Assembly (NCBI RefSeq): GCF_009755665.1
Contig: NZ_CP046622.1
Coordinates: 3,100,001 to 3,164,000 of the forward strand
Length of the DNA: 64,000 bases
Direction: 5' to 3'
Source of the DNA: Variovorax paradoxus
Lineage (GTDB): Bacteria; Pseudomonadota; Gammaproteobacteria; Burkholderiales; Burkholderiaceae_C
This document shows, in pieces, positions 34,344-45,022 of this stretch (the stretch's first letter is position 1; each line of letters opens with the position of its first letter). The notes under the pieces are model-generated. The model had not been told where the DNA came from. It saw only the letters and a program-made list of their open reading frames with translations, and did not search any database. The position numbers were made by a program, and so were the translations under genes.

Positions 34344-34861
34344 CACCGGGTGTAGCGGAGTTCAGCGCGGCGGTTCTGAGCCCAGACGTCTTCGCCCGAG
34401 CCCTGGGCCGCCGGCTTTTCCTTGCCGAAGCTCACGGCTTCGATCTGGGCGTCGTTCACGCCCAGCAGCGTCAGCGCACGGCGGACGGCTTCGGAACGCT
34501 TCTGGCCCAGCGCAAGGTTGTACTCGCGGCCGCCACGTTCGTCGGTGTGGCCTTCGATGGAAACACGGCGCTGCGGGTTGGCCTTGAGGAAACGGGCATG
34601 GCCGTCGATCAGGGACTGGAACTCGGGCTTGACCGTGTAGCTGTCGTAGTCGAAATAGACGATCCGTTCGATACCGACCGGACCTTGCGCGGTGCCGGCA
34701 TTGGGATCGATGGTGACGGGCGCGACCCCGCTGGCGCTGCCCTGCTGGCCGCCGGCGGTTCCGGAGCGGTCGGTCACCGGTGTGTCGTTGAGCTTGGTGC
34801 CCGACGAGCAGCCAGCAATCAGAGCCACGATGGCCAGCGAATAAATCGTACGTTTCAACAT
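34343..34861 (-). CDS. pal: Peptidoglycan-associated lipoprotein Pal
   Basis: A 172-residue lipoprotein. Lipobox LIAGCSS with Cys18, a flexible Gly/Ser/Thr linker, then an OmpA-C domain with YFDYDSYTVKPEF, the peptidoglycan-contact block GHTDERGGREYNLALGQKR and the terminal WAQNRRAEL. Pal anchors the outer membrane to peptidoglycan and works with TolB and CpoB in constriction. GAGGAG is the ribosome site. It lies in the order tolB-pal-cpoB, transcribed leftward. Confidence 0.96.
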   Translation of the reverse strand: MLKRTIYSLAIVALIAGCSSGTKLNDTPVTDRSGTAGGQQGSASGVAPVTIDPNAGTAQGPVGIERIVYFDYDSYTVKPEFQSLIDGHARFLKANPQRRVSIEGHTDERGGREYNLALGQKRSEAVRRALTLLGVNDAQIEAVSFGKEKPAAQGSGEDVWAQNRRAELRYTR

Positions 34862-34886
34862 TGGGTACTCCTCAAATAAACCTTGG

Positions 34887-36203
34887 TCATTGCTTTTGAA
34901 ACGGACCCCAGTCCGGTTCTCTAATGTCTCCCGCCTGCCCCGCCAGCCGTGCCTTGATTTTTCCGTCCAGCGTGGTCGTCATGAGCGCTTCGCGGCCTTG
35001 CAGGTGCGTTGCGTAGACGATCAGCTTGCTATTGGGGGCAAAGCTTGGGCTCTCGTCTGCCGAGGTGTCGGTGATGGCCGAGACATTGCCGGTTGCCAAC
35101 TCCATCACATGGAGTTTGAACGCACCGCCAACGCGGGAGATGTAGGCCAACCACCGGCCATCGCCGCTGACAGAAGGAGAAATGTTGTAGGTGCCGCTGA
35201 AGGTGACACGGGTCGGCGCGCCGCCGCCGGCGCTCATCTTGTAGATCTGGGGAGCACCGCCGCGGTCGCTCACGAAGTAGATCGTGCTGCCGTCGGCCGA
35301 GTAGACGGGCTCGGTGTCGATGCTGGCGCTCTGGGTCAGGCGGCGCGGCTCGCCGCCGGTGGCCGCAATGGTGTAGAGCTGCGAGCCGCCGTCACGGCTG
35401 AGCGTTACGGCCAGCGAGTTGCCGTCGGGCGCCCACGCCGGCGCGCTGTTGGAGCCGCGGAAGTTCGCAAGCAGGCGGCGCTGGCCGCTGGCCACGTTGT
35501 GCACGTACACCACGGGCTTGCGCGACTCGAAGGACACATAAGCCAGCTGTTGCCCGTTGGACGACCACACGGGCGAGATGATCGGCTCCGGGCTCGCGAG
35601 CGCGGCCTGTGCGTTTTCGCCGTCGGCATCGGCCACCCACAGCGAGTAGCGGCTGCCGCCCTTGGTCACGTAGGCAATGCGGGTCGAGAAGATGCCCTTG
35701 TCGCCGGTCAGCTTTTCATAGACGTAGTCGGCAATGCGGTGCGACGCGAGCCGCAGGTCGCCCTGCGGAACGGTGTAGCTCTGGCCGCCGAGATCTTGTC
35801 CGCGCACCACGTCCCACAGGCGAAAGCGCACGTCGAAGCGGCCGTCGCCCAGCCGCGTGACGCTACCGACCACCAGCGAATCTGCGGTGCGCTGGCGCCA
35901 CAACGCCAGGTCGGGGCGCGAGGCTTCGTCGAGCGCCTGGCCGGAAGCATCGACGCCGCGGAACTGGCCGCTGCGTTCGAGGTCGGCCTGCACGATCTCG
36001 GAAATTTTCTGGGGCGAGGCGTCCTGGCCCTTGAACGGAACCAGCGCAATCGGCAATTGCGTCAGCCCGACGCCCGACACCTCGACCCGGAACTGGGCGA
36101 GCGCGGGCATCATGGGAGTTGCAGCAAGAGCCGCGACGAGGCTGCGGCGTGCAAAAAACGATGAAGAAGGAGTTGGAATGGAAACTGGCAACGGCTTGTT
36201 CAT
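34887..36203 (-). CDS. tolB: Tol-Pal system periplasmic protein TolB
   Basis: A 438-residue periplasmic protein. A long basic N-region and signal peptide end near ALAQ, followed by the N-terminal TolB domain and a six-bladed beta propeller (repeats of the form PVWSSNGQQLAYVS, PVYSADGSTIYFVS, PSVSGDGRWLAYIS, PSFAPNSKLIVYAT). ATG 36203 gives MNKPLPVS as the start. It shares its operon with pal and cpoB, whereas tolQRA are not upstream here: the region before tolB is a divergent promoter shared with msbA. Confidence 0.95.
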   Translation of the reverse strand: MNKPLPVSIPTPSSSFFARRSLVAALAATPMMPALAQFRVEVSGVGLTQLPIALVPFKGQDASPQKISEIVQADLERSGQFRGVDASGQALDEASRPDLALWRQRTADSLVVGSVTRLGDGRFDVRFRLWDVVRGQDLGGQSYTVPQGDLRLASHRIADYVYEKLTGDKGIFSTRIAYVTKGGSRYSLWVADADGENAQAALASPEPIISPVWSSNGQQLAYVSFESRKPVVYVHNVASGQRRLLANFRGSNSAPAWAPDGNSLAVTLSRDGGSQLYTIAATGGEPRRLTQSASIDTEPVYSADGSTIYFVSDRGGAPQIYKMSAGGGAPTRVTFSGTYNISPSVSGDGRWLAYISRVGGAFKLHVMELATGNVSAITDTSADESPSFAPNSKLIVYATHLQGREALMTTTLDGKIKARLAGQAGDIREPDWGPFQKQ

Positions 36204-36364
36204 GCGGTTCGGAGATGTTTCGGGGAAAAAAGTTCTACCCGATGCGACGGGCCACATGTTACACACTGGTTTGGTGGTGCCGTCACAAAACGTGTATTGG
36301 GCGGCGCGGTCCTACATGACGCCTTGCTGAAGGCCTGTCTGGGCGCCCCGTAGAATTCGCCGCC

Positions 36365-38149
36365 ATGCAAGCATCCCCCGGCAGTGAGACCGCACGCCCT
36401 CCCCTGATTCGCCGGCTGGCGCGCCTCATGACCTGGTTCGGCGGCTCACGCCATTGGTGGGCCGTCGGGATCGTCGGTGCCCTGATGGCCGCCATTACCG
36501 AGCCCTTGATGGCGGCCCTGCTCAAGCCGCTGCTCGACCGCGGATTCAACCGCGGCCAGTTGGCGCTGTGGATCGTGCCCGCTGCCGTGCTGCTGCTGTT
36601 CGCGGTGCGCGGCATTGCGCAGTTCATCTCCCAATATGCGCTTTCGCGCATTGCCAACGAAGGCATGCAAAGGCTGCGGCGCGTGCTGTTCCAGCGGCTG
36701 CTCGGGGCCGAGTTGGCTTTGTTCTCGCGGCAGTCGGCAAGCGCACTTTCCAACACCGTGGTGTACGAGGTGCAGACCGGTTCCATGCTGCTGGTGCAGG
36801 CGCTCCTCGGGCTTTCGCGCGACGGCTTCACGCTGGTTGCGCTGCTCGCTTATCTGGTCTATCTGAACTGGAAGCTCACGCTCATCGTCGCCTTCCTGGT
36901 GCCGAGCATCTCGTGGATCATGAAGGTGTTCTCCAAGCGCCTCTATCGCCTGACGCAGCAAGGCCAGCAGGCCACCGACGAGCTGGCTTACGTGGTGGAA
37001 GAAAACGTGCTCGCGCACCGCATGGTGCGGCTGCATGGCGCCGAAGAAGCGCAAGGCGAACGCTTCGAGCAGCTGAGCCAGCGGCTGAACCGGCTGGCCG
37101 TAAAGTCGACGATCGCGCAGGCGGCCACCACGCCGCTCACGCAGATGATGGCTTCGCTTGCGCTGTCGGTGGTCGTGATGATCGCGCTGTGGCAAAGCGG
37201 AGAGCAAGGCCTCACGGTGGGCGGATTCGTCGCCTACATCACGGCCATGCTGATGCTGATTGCACCCATTCGCCGCCTGGCGGACATGGCCGCACCCATC
37301 ACCCGCGGCCTGGCCGCCCTTGAGCGCGGTCTGGTGCTGGTCGACGACGTGTCCCCCGAGCCACAGGGCAGCTTCCGCATCGAACGTGCGCAAGGCCGTA
37401 TCGAGCTGCGCGATGCGGTCGTCAGCTACCGGGGCGAAGACGAAGCCCGTGCGCTCGACGGCGTGAGCCTTGCCATCGAGCCCGGCCAGGTGGTGGCCTT
37501 CGTCGGCCCCTCGGGCTCGGGCAAGACCACGCTGGTCAACCTGTTGCCGCGCTTCGTGCTGCCAAGCGGCGGCCAGGTGCTGCTCGACGGCCACGACACC
37601 GCCGAATGGGAACTGAAGAGCCTGCGCGCGCAGTTCGCCATGGTGAGTCAAGACGTGGTGATGCTCAACGACACGCTGGCCGCGAACGTTGCGCTCGGTG
37701 CCGAAATCGACCGCGGCCGTGTGCAGCAGTGCATAGAGGCGGCGAACCTGGCCAGCCACGTGGAGAGCCTGCCTCAGGGCATCGACACTGTGCTGGGCCA
37801 CAACGCCACGCAGCTTTCGGGCGGCCAGCGGCAGCGCCTGGCCATTGCGCGCGCGCTCTACAAGAACGCACCCATCCTGCTGCTCGACGAAGCGACTTCC
37901 GCGCTCGACACCGAATCGGAGCGCCTGGTGCAAGACGCCCTGCAGCGGCTGATGCAGAACCGCACCACGCTGATCGTGGCGCACCGGCTCTCGACCATCC
38001 AGCATGCCGACCGCATCATCGTGATGGAAAAAGGCCGCATTGCCGAGCAAGGCAGCCATGAACAGCTGATGGCGCTCGACGGGCTCTATGCGCGCCTGCA
38101 GACGCTTGCCGTGCGCAGCGCCACGCCGGGACAAGACCCGACGCTCTGA
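36365..38149 (+). CDS. msbA: Lipid A export ATP-binding/permease protein MsbA
   Basis: A 594-residue ABC half-transporter: six membrane helices (about residues 30-330), then one ABC domain with Walker A GPSGSGKTT (381-389), signature LSGGQRQRLAIARAL and Walker B ILLLDEATSALD. MsbA flips lipid A-core across the inner membrane as a dimer and is essential in most Gram-negatives. The overall match to MsbA rather than a drug exporter rests on TEPLMAALLKPLLDRGF and length. It converges with rng. Confidence 0.9.
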   Translation: MQASPGSETARPPLIRRLARLMTWFGGSRHWWAVGIVGALMAAITEPLMAALLKPLLDRGFNRGQLALWIVPAAVLLLFAVRGIAQFISQYALSRIANEGMQRLRRVLFQRLLGAELALFSRQSASALSNTVVYEVQTGSMLLVQALLGLSRDGFTLVALLAYLVYLNWKLTLIVAFLVPSISWIMKVFSKRLYRLTQQGQQATDELAYVVEENVLAHRMVRLHGAEEAQGERFEQLSQRLNRLAVKSTIAQAATTPLTQMMASLALSVVVMIALWQSGEQGLTVGGFVAYITAMLMLIAPIRRLADMAAPITRGLAALERGLVLVDDVSPEPQGSFRIERAQGRIELRDAVVSYRGEDEARALDGVSLAIEPGQVVAFVGPSGSGKTTLVNLLPRFVLPSGGQVLLDGHDTAEWELKSLRAQFAMVSQDVVMLNDTLAANVALGAEIDRGRVQQCIEAANLASHVESLPQGIDTVLGHNATQLSGGQRQRLAIARALYKNAPILLLDEATSALDTESERLVQDALQRLMQNRTTLIVAHRLSTIQHADRIIVMEKGRIAEQGSHEQLMALDGLYARLQTLAVRSATPGQDPTL

Positions 38150-38164
38150 GCCCAGGCCTTCGGG

Positions 38165-39691
38165 TCAGAGCAATACGATGTCGTATTGCCCTTGCCCGAT
38201 GGCGGGCTCGGCCTGCAACGAAATCGGCTTGCCTATGAAGTCGCTCAAGCCCGCCAGGTGCTGGCTTTCTTCATCGAGAAAAAGTTCGATCACCTGTGGC
38301 GACGAGACGATGCGGAATTCGCGCGGCGTGAACTGCCGCGCCTCGCGCAAGATCTCGCGCATCACGTCATAGGCGACGCTGCGCGCCGTCTTCACAATGC
38401 CTTGCCCGCCGCATGCCGCACAGGGCTCGCACAGCATGTGCGCCAGCGACTCACGCGTGCGTTTTCGCGTCATCTCGACCAGGCCCAGCTGCGAGAAGCC
38501 GCCGGCAGTGGTCTTGACGCGGTCGCGCGCAAGCTGCTTGCGAAACTCCGCCAGCACCTGCTCGCGATGGTCGTCGCGCCCCATGTCGATGAAGTCGACG
38601 ATGATGATCCCGCCCAGGTTGCGTAGCCGCAGCTGCCGCGCAATGGCCTGCGCCGCCTCGAGGTTGGTCTTGAAAATGGTGTCGTCGAAATTGCGCGCGC
38701 CGACAAAGCCGCCCGTGTTCACGTCCACCGTGGTGAGCGCCTCGGTCTGGTCCACCACCAGGTAGCCACCCGACTTGAGATCGACCCGCCGGCCCAGCGC
38801 CTTGGCAATTTCCTCGTCGACCGAATACAGGTCGAAGATCGGCCGCTCGCCCTTGTAGTGCTGCAGCTTGCCGGCCGCCTGCGGCATGTATTCGAGCCCG
38901 AACTTCAGCAGCACCTCGAACTGCTCGCGCGAATCGATGCGGATGGTCTGCGTATCTTCGCTCGTCATGTCGCGCAGGACGCGCTGCAGCAGGCTCAGGT
39001 CCTGGTGCAGCAGCGACATGGCCGGCACTTTGCCCGATGCTTCGCGAATGCGCGACCAGGTCTTGCGAAGGTAGGCAATGTCTTCGGCCAGTTCGGCATC
39101 GGACGAATCTTCGCCGTTGGTGCGCAGGATGAAGCCACCCGTGTTGGCCGGCACCACGCCGCCGCTGTCGGCAGCCGCAGCCGCCTCGATCAGCGCCAGC
39201 ATGCGGGTGCGCAATGACTCGCGCTGGTCCGCAGGAATCTTCTGCGAAACGCCGATGTGGTTGTCTTGCGGCAAGAACACCAGCAGCCGGCCCGCAATGC
39301 TGATCTGCGTCGACAGCCGCGCACCCTTAGTGCCGATCGGGTCCTTGATCACCTGCACCAAGAGCGACTGGCCCTCGAACACCTGCTTCTCGATGGGCAC
39401 CATGGGTCCGCCGTTGCGGTGGTCGCGATCGGGCGCGGGTGCGCTCGGCCGCGAGCCCGGCGTGAACGGCGCCACGATGTCGGCCACATGCAGGAAGGCC
39501 GTGCGTTCCAGGCCGATGTCGATGAAGGCCGACTGCATGCCCGGCAGCACGCGCGAGACCTTGCCCAGGTAGATGTTGCCGACCAACCCGCGCTCCAGCG
39601 TGCGCTCGACGTGCAGCTCTTGCACCGCGCCGTGCTCGACCAGCGCCACACGGGTCTCTTGCGGGGACCAGTTGATCAGGATGTCTTGCAT
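38165..39691 (-). CDS. rng: Ribonuclease G
   Basis: A 508-residue endoribonuclease of the RNase E/G family, without the long C-terminal scaffold of RNase E. The N-terminus DILINWSPQETRVALVE, an S1 RNA-binding domain (about 35-120), catalytic DVNTGGFVGARNFDDTIFKTN, IIIVDFIDM and the zinc-link CEPCAACGGQG are seen. It matures 16S rRNA and degrades mRNA. ATG 39691 gives MQDILINW. It runs just behind the maf gene, 7 bp apart. Confidence 0.95.
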   Translation of the reverse strand: MQDILINWSPQETRVALVEHGAVQELHVERTLERGLVGNIYLGKVSRVLPGMQSAFIDIGLERTAFLHVADIVAPFTPGSRPSAPAPDRDHRNGGPMVPIEKQVFEGQSLLVQVIKDPIGTKGARLSTQISIAGRLLVFLPQDNHIGVSQKIPADQRESLRTRMLALIEAAAAADSGGVVPANTGGFILRTNGEDSSDAELAEDIAYLRKTWSRIREASGKVPAMSLLHQDLSLLQRVLRDMTSEDTQTIRIDSREQFEVLLKFGLEYMPQAAGKLQHYKGERPIFDLYSVDEEIAKALGRRVDLKSGGYLVVDQTEALTTVDVNTGGFVGARNFDDTIFKTNLEAAQAIARQLRLRNLGGIIIVDFIDMGRDDHREQVLAEFRKQLARDRVKTTAGGFSQLGLVEMTRKRTRESLAHMLCEPCAACGGQGIVKTARSVAYDVMREILREARQFTPREFRIVSSPQVIELFLDEESQHLAGLSDFIGKPISLQAEPAIGQGQYDIVLL

Positions 39692-39698
39692 GGAGTTC

Positions 39699-40304
39699 TC
39701 AGGTATTGAAACCGGCGCTGCGAAGGAGCTGCGCGGTCTCGAACATCGGGAGTCCCATGATGCCCGAATAGGACCCGCTGATGTGTTCGATGAACGCAGC
39801 CGCCGCGCCTTGAATCGCATAGGCGCCGGCCTTGCCGAGCGGCTCGCCGCTTGCGGCATAGCGCGCGATCTGCTTCTTGCTGATCGCCGCGAAGCGCACG
39901 CGCGACACGCTGAGCGCGGCGTGGCGACGGCGGCCATGCTGCAGAGCGGCGGCCGTCAGCACGCGGTGCGTGGCACCCGAAAGCAGCGCGAGCATGCGTT
40001 CGGCATCGCGTGCGTCGTCGGGCTTGCCGAGAATCGTGCGGCCCAGCGCGACCGTGGTGTCGGCGCAGAGCACCGGTGCATCGGCCAAACCGAGGCGCTT
40101 GCGCCGCGCAACGGCCGCATCGAGCTTGAGCGCCGTGACACGCTGAACGTAGGCGGTGGGCGACTCGTTCGGCAACGCCGCTTCGAGCGATTCGGCGTCT
40201 TCATCGGGGCCGGCAAGCAGCAGTTCGTGGCGTACGCCAAGCTGGCCCAGCAGCTGGGCACGGCGCGGGCTTTGCGACGCGAGGTAGATGAAGTCTGGTG
40301 TCAT
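39699..40304 (-). CDS. Maf-family nucleotide pyrophosphatase (YhdE-like)
   Basis: A 201-residue Maf protein starting with the phosphate loop [14 protein letters not shown]. Acidic and basic active-site residues follow in [11 protein letters not shown] and [16 protein letters not shown]. The KAGAYAIQG form fits dTTP/UTP pyrophosphatases (YhdE type), which remove non-canonical or excess nucleotides. It overlaps rlmH by four bases (ATGA), so it is translationally coupled in the rng-maf-rlmH-rsfS run. Confidence 0.9.
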   Translation of the reverse strand: MTPDFIYLASQSPRRAQLLGQLGVRHELLLAGPDEDAESLEAALPNESPTAYVQRVTALKLDAAVARRKRLGLADAPVLCADTTVALGRTILGKPDDARDAERMLALLSGATHRVLTAAALQHGRRRHAALSVSRVRFAAISKKQIARYAASGEPLGKAGAYAIQGAAAAFIEHISGSYSGIMGLPMFETAQLLRSAGFNT

Positions 40305-40768
40305 TCCCGGTGGTACGGATGGCCCGCGTTGACCGACCAGGCCCGGTACAGCTGCTCGACCAGCAGCACGCGCGCCATGGCGTGCGGCAGGGTCAGGTCG
40401 GACAGGCGAATGCGTTCATGCGCCGCGGCCTTGAAAGCCGGGTCGAGTCCGTCAGGTCCCCCGATGACGAGCGCGACGTCATCGCCCTCGCCTTGCCAGC
40501 TTTGCAGGCGCGCGGCCAGTGCCTTGGTGGTGAGCGCGGTGCCTCGCTCGTCGAGCACCACGATGCGCATGCCTCTGGCAATGGCGCCTTCGATGCGCTC
40601 GCGTTCGGCGGCGTACAGGGTTTCGAGCGACTTGGAGCCGCGGGGTTCGGTCTTGACCGCGCGCAGCTCGAGTTTGAGTTCCGGCGGGAAGCGCTTGGCG
40701 TAGTCGTCCCAGGCAGTCTGCGCCCAATCGGGCATCCGCTGCCCGACGGCGACCACCAGGAGCTTCAT
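40301..40768 (-). CDS. rlmH: 23S rRNA (pseudouridine-1915-N3)-methyltransferase RlmH
   Basis: A 155-residue SPOUT methyltransferase. The knot region has [23 protein letters not shown] and the C-terminal [24 protein letters not shown]. It methylates pseudouridine 1915 of 23S rRNA on the assembled 70S ribosome. It overlaps its neighbours by ATGA on both sides. Confidence 0.97.
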   Translation of the reverse strand: MKLLVVAVGQRMPDWAQTAWDDYAKRFPPELKLELRAVKTEPRGSKSLETLYAAERERIEGAIARGMRIVVLDERGTALTTKALAARLQSWQGEGDDVALVIGGPDGLDPAFKAAAHERIRLSDLTLPHAMARVLLVEQLYRAWSVNAGHPYHRE

Positions 40769-41430
40769 GCGCGGCGCGCTGGCGCCTTCTTGGCAGGCGC
40801 CTTCTTTGCCGCGGGCTTCTTCGCGGCGGGCTTGCCAACGACCTTGACCGGCACGCGCGCGGTCGTGGTCTTCTTGGCGGGCGCCTTCTTGGCGGCGGTT
40901 TTCTTCGCCGGGCTCCGGCTGGCCTTCTCGGCCTTGGCTTCCTGCTCGGCCGCGCGGATGGCGGTCTTGGCCGCGCTTGTGCGGCGCAGGTTCGGCATCT
41001 TGGCGGCGACGGGCTTCTTCTCTTCGGTCACCTTGGCGGCGGTTGCAAGGGCCGGCTTGGTGCCGCCGAGCTTGGCGCGCACGGGCTTGTCGCCCCAGAT
41101 CTCCTCGAGGTGGTAGTACTGGCGGATGGCGGGCTGCATGATGTGCGCCACGGCCGCGCCGCAGTCCACGATGATCCACTCGCCGTTGTCCTCGCCCTCG
41201 ATGCGCGGCTTGCCGAAGCCGGCCTCGCGCACCGCGTCGCGAACACTCGCGGCCAGCGCCTTGGTCTGGCGGTTGGAGGTGCCCGAGGCAACGATCACGC
41301 GCTCGAACAGCGGCGAAAGATGCTCTGTGTCGAAAACCTGAATGTCCTGCGCCTTGACGTCTTCGAGTCCATCGATGATGGCTCGCTGGAGTTTCTGGGT
41401 GTCTTTCTTGGCGGCGGCTTCAGTGGTCAT
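40765..41430 (-). CDS. rsfS: Ribosomal silencing factor RsfS with a histone-like Lys/Ala tail
   Basis: A 221-residue protein. Residues 10-115 are a complete RsfS domain ([47 protein letters not shown]) that binds uL14 and blocks subunit joining in stationary phase. Residues about 118-221 form an extra tail with repeated [17 protein letters not shown] motifs, like histone-H1-type tails. Usual RsfS is about 105-130 residues, so the protein is nearly twice normal size. The tail is likely disordered and nucleic-acid binding (inference). It overlaps nadD by one base. Confidence 0.92.
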   Translation of the reverse strand: MTTEAAAKKDTQKLQRAIIDGLEDVKAQDIQVFDTEHLSPLFERVIVASGTSNRQTKALAASVRDAVREAGFGKPRIEGEDNGEWIIVDCGAAVAHIMQPAIRQYYHLEEIWGDKPVRAKLGGTKPALATAAKVTEEKKPVAAKMPNLRRTSAAKTAIRAAEQEAKAEKASRSPAKKTAAKKAPAKKTTTARVPVKVVGKPAAKKPAAKKAPAKKAPARRA

Positions 41431-42056
41431 CAGGCAGGGCGGTAAAGGTGGTGTTGGTCAATATAGCGTGCAACGGCGGACGGAACCAGCGAGGAAATGT
41501 CCTCGCCGAGCGCCGCGCGCCGCCGGATTTCGGTGGCGCTGGTGTCCATGGCCGGTAATTCGAGCGCTTCGAAATGCGCGCCAGCCGGAAGGCCGAGCAG
41601 CATTTTCGGATCAAAACGAGCAATGCCGCCCGTCGATAGTGCGCGATACGCTACAGAAACAATAGCAATGCCGAGTATAGCCTGCCAGCCATGCCATGTG
41701 GGCAAGGCGGTGGCCTGGTCGGCACCCATGATCAAGACCAGTTGCGCACCGGGTTGTTCATTCCGCAACTCATGCAGGGTATCGAGCGTGTAGGTGGGGC
41801 CGTCGCGCAACACTTCGCGGCTGTCGACCACCACCCTGCCCGCGAGCCCCGAGAAAGCCAGCCGCGCCATCGCAAGACGGTCTTGCGCCGGCGTGAGCGT
41901 GCGGCTCTTGTGCCAGGCCTGGCCGGTAGGAATGACGTGCAGCTCGGCCAGGCCGAGCTGCGAAAGCGCTGCTTCGGCCAAGGCCACGTGGGCGTTGTGA
42001 GGCGGATCGAATGCGCCGCCGAAAACGCCGATGCGCGGAGCGCCGGAGGAACTCAC
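41430..42056 (-). CDS. nadD: Nicotinate-nucleotide adenylyltransferase NadD
   Basis: A 208-residue nucleotidyltransferase with [15 protein letters not shown] (phosphate loop with two His) and the ISTTEIR-like motif [10 protein letters not shown] near the C-terminus. It makes NaAD from NaMN and ATP for NAD synthesis. I use the GTG at 42056, which overlaps the hemF stop as GTGA; the longer frame runs back into hemF. It is followed at once by rsfS, the common proteobacterial order. Confidence 0.93.
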   Translation of the reverse strand: MSSSGAPRIGVFGGAFDPPHNAHVALAEAALSQLGLAELHVIPTGQAWHKSRTLTPAQDRLAMARLAFSGLAGRVVVDSREVLRDGPTYTLDTLHELRNEQPGAQLVLIMGADQATALPTWHGWQAILGIAIVSVAYRALSTGGIARFDPKMLLGLPAGAHFEALELPAMDTSATEIRRRAALGEDISSLVPSAVARYIDQHHLYRPA

Positions 42057-42970
42057 AACCAGTCGCGCCGCACGATGAAGTCGCTGTACAGAGCGGCTTC
42101 GGGGCTGCCCGGTTCGGGTTGCTGGCGATAGGCCCAGCTCGCAAGCGGCGGCATCGACAGCAGGATCGATTCGGTGCGCCCGCCCGATTGCAGCCCAAAG
42201 TGCGTGCCGCGGTCCCACACCAGGTTGAACTCGACATACCGCCCACGCCGGTACAGCTGAAACGCACGTTCGCGCTCGCCCCACGGCATGCCGCGGCGGC
42301 GCTCCACGATGGGCAGGTAGGCCGGCAGAAAAGCATCGCCCACGGAACGCAGCATTGCAAAGCCGTTCTCGAAGCCGCCCTCGGCGAAATCGTCGAAAAA
42401 GATGCCGCCGATGCCACGCTGCTCATTGCGGTGCTTCAGAAAGAAATATTCGTCGCACCACGTCTTGAAGCGCGGGTATTTGTCGTCGCCGAATGCAGCG
42501 AGCGAATCGCGGCATAGGGTGTGAAAGTGCACCGCGTCTTCCTCGAAGCCATAGCAAGGCGTCAGGTCCATGCCGCCGCCGAACCAGCACACCGGGTCCT
42601 TGCCTTCGGGCAACGCGGCCAGCATGCGCACGTTCATGTGAACGATGGGCACGTAAGGATTGCGCGGATGGAACACCAGCGAAACGCCCATGGCCTCGAA
42701 AGGCGCGCCAGCGAGTTCGGGCCGGTTCTGCGTGGCCGAGGGCGGCAGCTTGGGCCCTCGCACCTGCGAAAAACCGCAGCCCGCGCGCTCGAACAGTTCC
42801 CCGCCTTCGAGAATGCAGGTAAGGCCGTGGCCCTGCAGGCTTTCTCCGGGTTCCTTTTGCCAGTCATCGCGCGTGCAGGCGCCGCCGTCCGCCGCCTCTA
42901 CTGCTTCGACGATCTGCTGCTGGAGCCTCTGCAGGTAGTCGCCGACGGCCGCCGGATTGGTCTGCTGCAT
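42053..42970 (-). CDS. hemF: Oxygen-dependent coproporphyrinogen III oxidase HemF
   Basis: A 305-residue enzyme with [28 protein letters not shown] and the C-terminal [27 protein letters not shown]. It decarboxylates coproporphyrinogen III in heme synthesis and needs O2, so the host lives at least partly aerobically. ATG 42970 overlaps the purD stop as TGATG; the TTG before it is in frame but less likely. Confidence 0.97.
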   Translation of the reverse strand: MQQTNPAAVGDYLQRLQQQIVEAVEAADGGACTRDDWQKEPGESLQGHGLTCILEGGELFERAGCGFSQVRGPKLPPSATQNRPELAGAPFEAMGVSLVFHPRNPYVPIVHMNVRMLAALPEGKDPVCWFGGGMDLTPCYGFEEDAVHFHTLCRDSLAAFGDDKYPRFKTWCDEYFFLKHRNEQRGIGGIFFDDFAEGGFENGFAMLRSVGDAFLPAYLPIVERRRGMPWGERERAFQLYRRGRYVEFNLVWDRGTHFGLQSGGRTESILLSMPPLASWAYRQQPEPGSPEAALYSDFIVRRDWL

Positions 42971-44268
42971 CAAGCCTGCGGGTTGTTGCGCGCGTGAACC
43001 GCGCGATACCCGATGTCCTTGCGGTACTGCGCGCCATCGAAGTTGATGCGCGCCGCCACTTCATAAGCCCGCTGCTGCGCGAGCTTTACGCTGTCCGCCA
43101 ATACGGTGACGCAAAGCACGCGGCCACCGCTGGTCTTCAGTTCGCCGTCTTGCTGCGTGGTGCCGGCATGAAACACCACGGCATCGGGCGCCTCGGCAGG
43201 AATGCCCGTGATGCGGTCGCCCTTGCGGGGCGACAGCGGGTAGCCGTGCGCCGCCATCACCACCCCTAGCGCCACGCGCCGGTCCCATTGCAGCTCGACC
43301 TGATCGAGCGTGCCGTCGGTCGCATGCCAGAACACTTCGAACAGGTCGGACTTGAGTCGCATCATGATCGGCTGCGTCTCAGGGTCGCCCATGCGGCAGT
43401 TGAACTCGAGCGTCTTGGGGTGGCCCGACGGATCGATCATGAGACCGGCATACAGAAAGCCGGTGTACGGAATGCCGTCCTTTTCCATGCCGCGAATCGT
43501 CGGCAGGATGATTTCGCGCATGGCGCGCGCGTGCACCTCGGCCGTGACCACCGGCGCCGGCGAGTAGGCGCCCATGCCACCGGTATTGGGGCCTTCGTCG
43601 TTGTCGAGCAGGCGCTTGTGGTCCTGGCTGGTGGCCAGCGCGGTCACGTTCTTGCCGTCGCACAGCACGATGAAGCTGGCTTCCTCGCCCTGCAGGAATT
43701 CTTCGATGACGACGCGCGCGCCGCCGTCGTTGTGGGACACGCCGAACTTGTTGTCGACCAGCATGAAGTCGACCGCCTCATGGGCTTCTTGCGCGGTCAT
43801 GGCCACCACCACGCCCTTGCCGGCGGCCAGGCCGTCGGCCTTGACGACGATGGGCGCACCCTTGGCATCGATGTACGCATGGGCCGCGGCCGCATCGGTA
43901 AAGGCCTCGTACTCGGCGGTCGGAATCTTGTGGCGCTTCATGAACGCCTTGGAAAACGCCTTGGAGCTTTCGAGCTGCGCCGCGGCCTGCGTGGGGCCGA
44001 AGATGCGCAAGCCGTGTGCGCGGAATTCATCCACCACGCCGGCGGCCAATGGAGCCTCGGGGCCGACGACGGTCAGCGAGATCTTTTCCTTCATGGCCCA
44101 TTCGCGCAGCGCGGCGGGCTCGGTGATGTCGATGCAGTCGTAGCGCTCGTCGCTCACGGTGCCGCCGTTGCCCGGCGCCACGTACACGCGGCTGACCCGG
44201 TTGGCCTGCGCCAGGCGCCACGCCAAGGCGTGCTCGCGGCCCCCTCCTCCAATTACCAGTACCTTCAT
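42970..44268 (-). CDS. purD: Phosphoribosylamine-glycine ligase PurD
   Basis: A 432-residue ATP-grasp ligase. Starts [19 protein letters not shown], then PTAEYEAF and [14 protein letters not shown], with [13 protein letters not shown] near the middle. It joins glycine to phosphoribosylamine in purine synthesis. ATG 44268 matches the family start; the longer frame adds non-conserved residues. It is the first gene of the purD-hemF-nadD-rsfS-rlmH-maf-rng chain, in which overlaps suggest extensive coupling. Confidence 0.97.
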   Translation of the reverse strand: MKVLVIGGGGREHALAWRLAQANRVSRVYVAPGNGGTVSDERYDCIDITEPAALREWAMKEKISLTVVGPEAPLAAGVVDEFRAHGLRIFGPTQAAAQLESSKAFSKAFMKRHKIPTAEYEAFTDAAAAHAYIDAKGAPIVVKADGLAAGKGVVVAMTAQEAHEAVDFMLVDNKFGVSHNDGGARVVIEEFLQGEEASFIVLCDGKNVTALATSQDHKRLLDNDEGPNTGGMGAYSPAPVVTAEVHARAMREIILPTIRGMEKDGIPYTGFLYAGLMIDPSGHPKTLEFNCRMGDPETQPIMMRLKSDLFEVFWHATDGTLDQVELQWDRRVALGVVMAAHGYPLSPRKGDRITGIPAEAPDAVVFHAGTTQQDGELKTSGGRVLCVTVLADSVKLAQQRAYEVAARINFDGAQYRKDIGYRAVHARNNPQA

Positions 44269-44296
44269 TCGCAGGCCTTCATTCGCTGTATGTCGT

Positions 44297-45022
44297 TCAT
44301 TCGGAAAGCGCCGCGTTGTGATAGACCTCCTGGACATCGTCCAGGTCTTCGAGCACATCGAGCAGCTTTTGCATCTTGGCCGCGTCTTCGCCGGTTATTT
44401 CGACGGTGTTTTCAGGCCGCATGGTGACCTCGGCCACCTCGGGCTTCAAGCCGGCGGCTTCCAGCGCGTTCTTCACGGCTTCGAAGTCGCCGACCGCGGT
44501 GAGCACCTCGATGGCACCGTCATCGTCGGTCACCACGTCTTCCGCGCCGGCTTCGAGCGCGAGCTCCATCACCTTGTCTTCGTCGGTGCCGGGCGCAAAG
44601 ATGATCTGGCCGCAGTGCTTGAATTGAAAGGCCACCGAGCCTTCGGTGCCCATGTTGCCGCCGTGCTTGGAAAATGCGTGACGCACTTCGGCCACAGTGC
44701 GCACGCGGTTGTCGGTCATGGTGTCGACGATGATCGCCGCGCCGCCGATTCCGTACCCCTCGTAACGAATTTCTTCGTAATTCACGCCTTCGAGGTTGCC
44801 GGTCGCCTTGTCGATGTTGCGCTTGACGGTGTCGATAGGCAGGTTGACGGCCTTGGCTTTTTCCACCGCCAGCCGCAACCGAGGGTTAGCACTGAGGTCG
44901 CCGCCGCCAGTGCGGGCGGCCACCGTGATCTCGCGAATGGCGCGCGTCCAGAGCTTGCCGCGCTTCTCGTCCTGGCGGCCCTTCCGGTGCTGAATGTTTG
45001 CCCATTTGCTATGTCCGGCCAT
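44297..45022 (-). CDS. yebC: YebC/PmpR-family protein
   Basis: A 241-residue YebC protein: [26 protein letters not shown] at the start, then the conserved [23 protein letters not shown] and [22 protein letters not shown]. YebC-family members act as DNA-binding regulators, and more recent work links some to relief of polyproline stalling on ribosomes. It lies 28 bp upstream of purD. Confidence 0.95.
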   Translation of the reverse strand: MAGHSKWANIQHRKGRQDEKRGKLWTRAIREITVAARTGGGDLSANPRLRLAVEKAKAVNLPIDTVKRNIDKATGNLEGVNYEEIRYEGYGIGGAAIIVDTMTDNRVRTVAEVRHAFSKHGGNMGTEGSVAFQFKHCGQIIFAPGTDEDKVMELALEAGAEDVVTDDDGAIEVLTAVGDFEAVKNALEAAGLKPEVAEVTMRPENTVEITGEDAAKMQKLLDVLEDLDDVQEVYHNAALSE

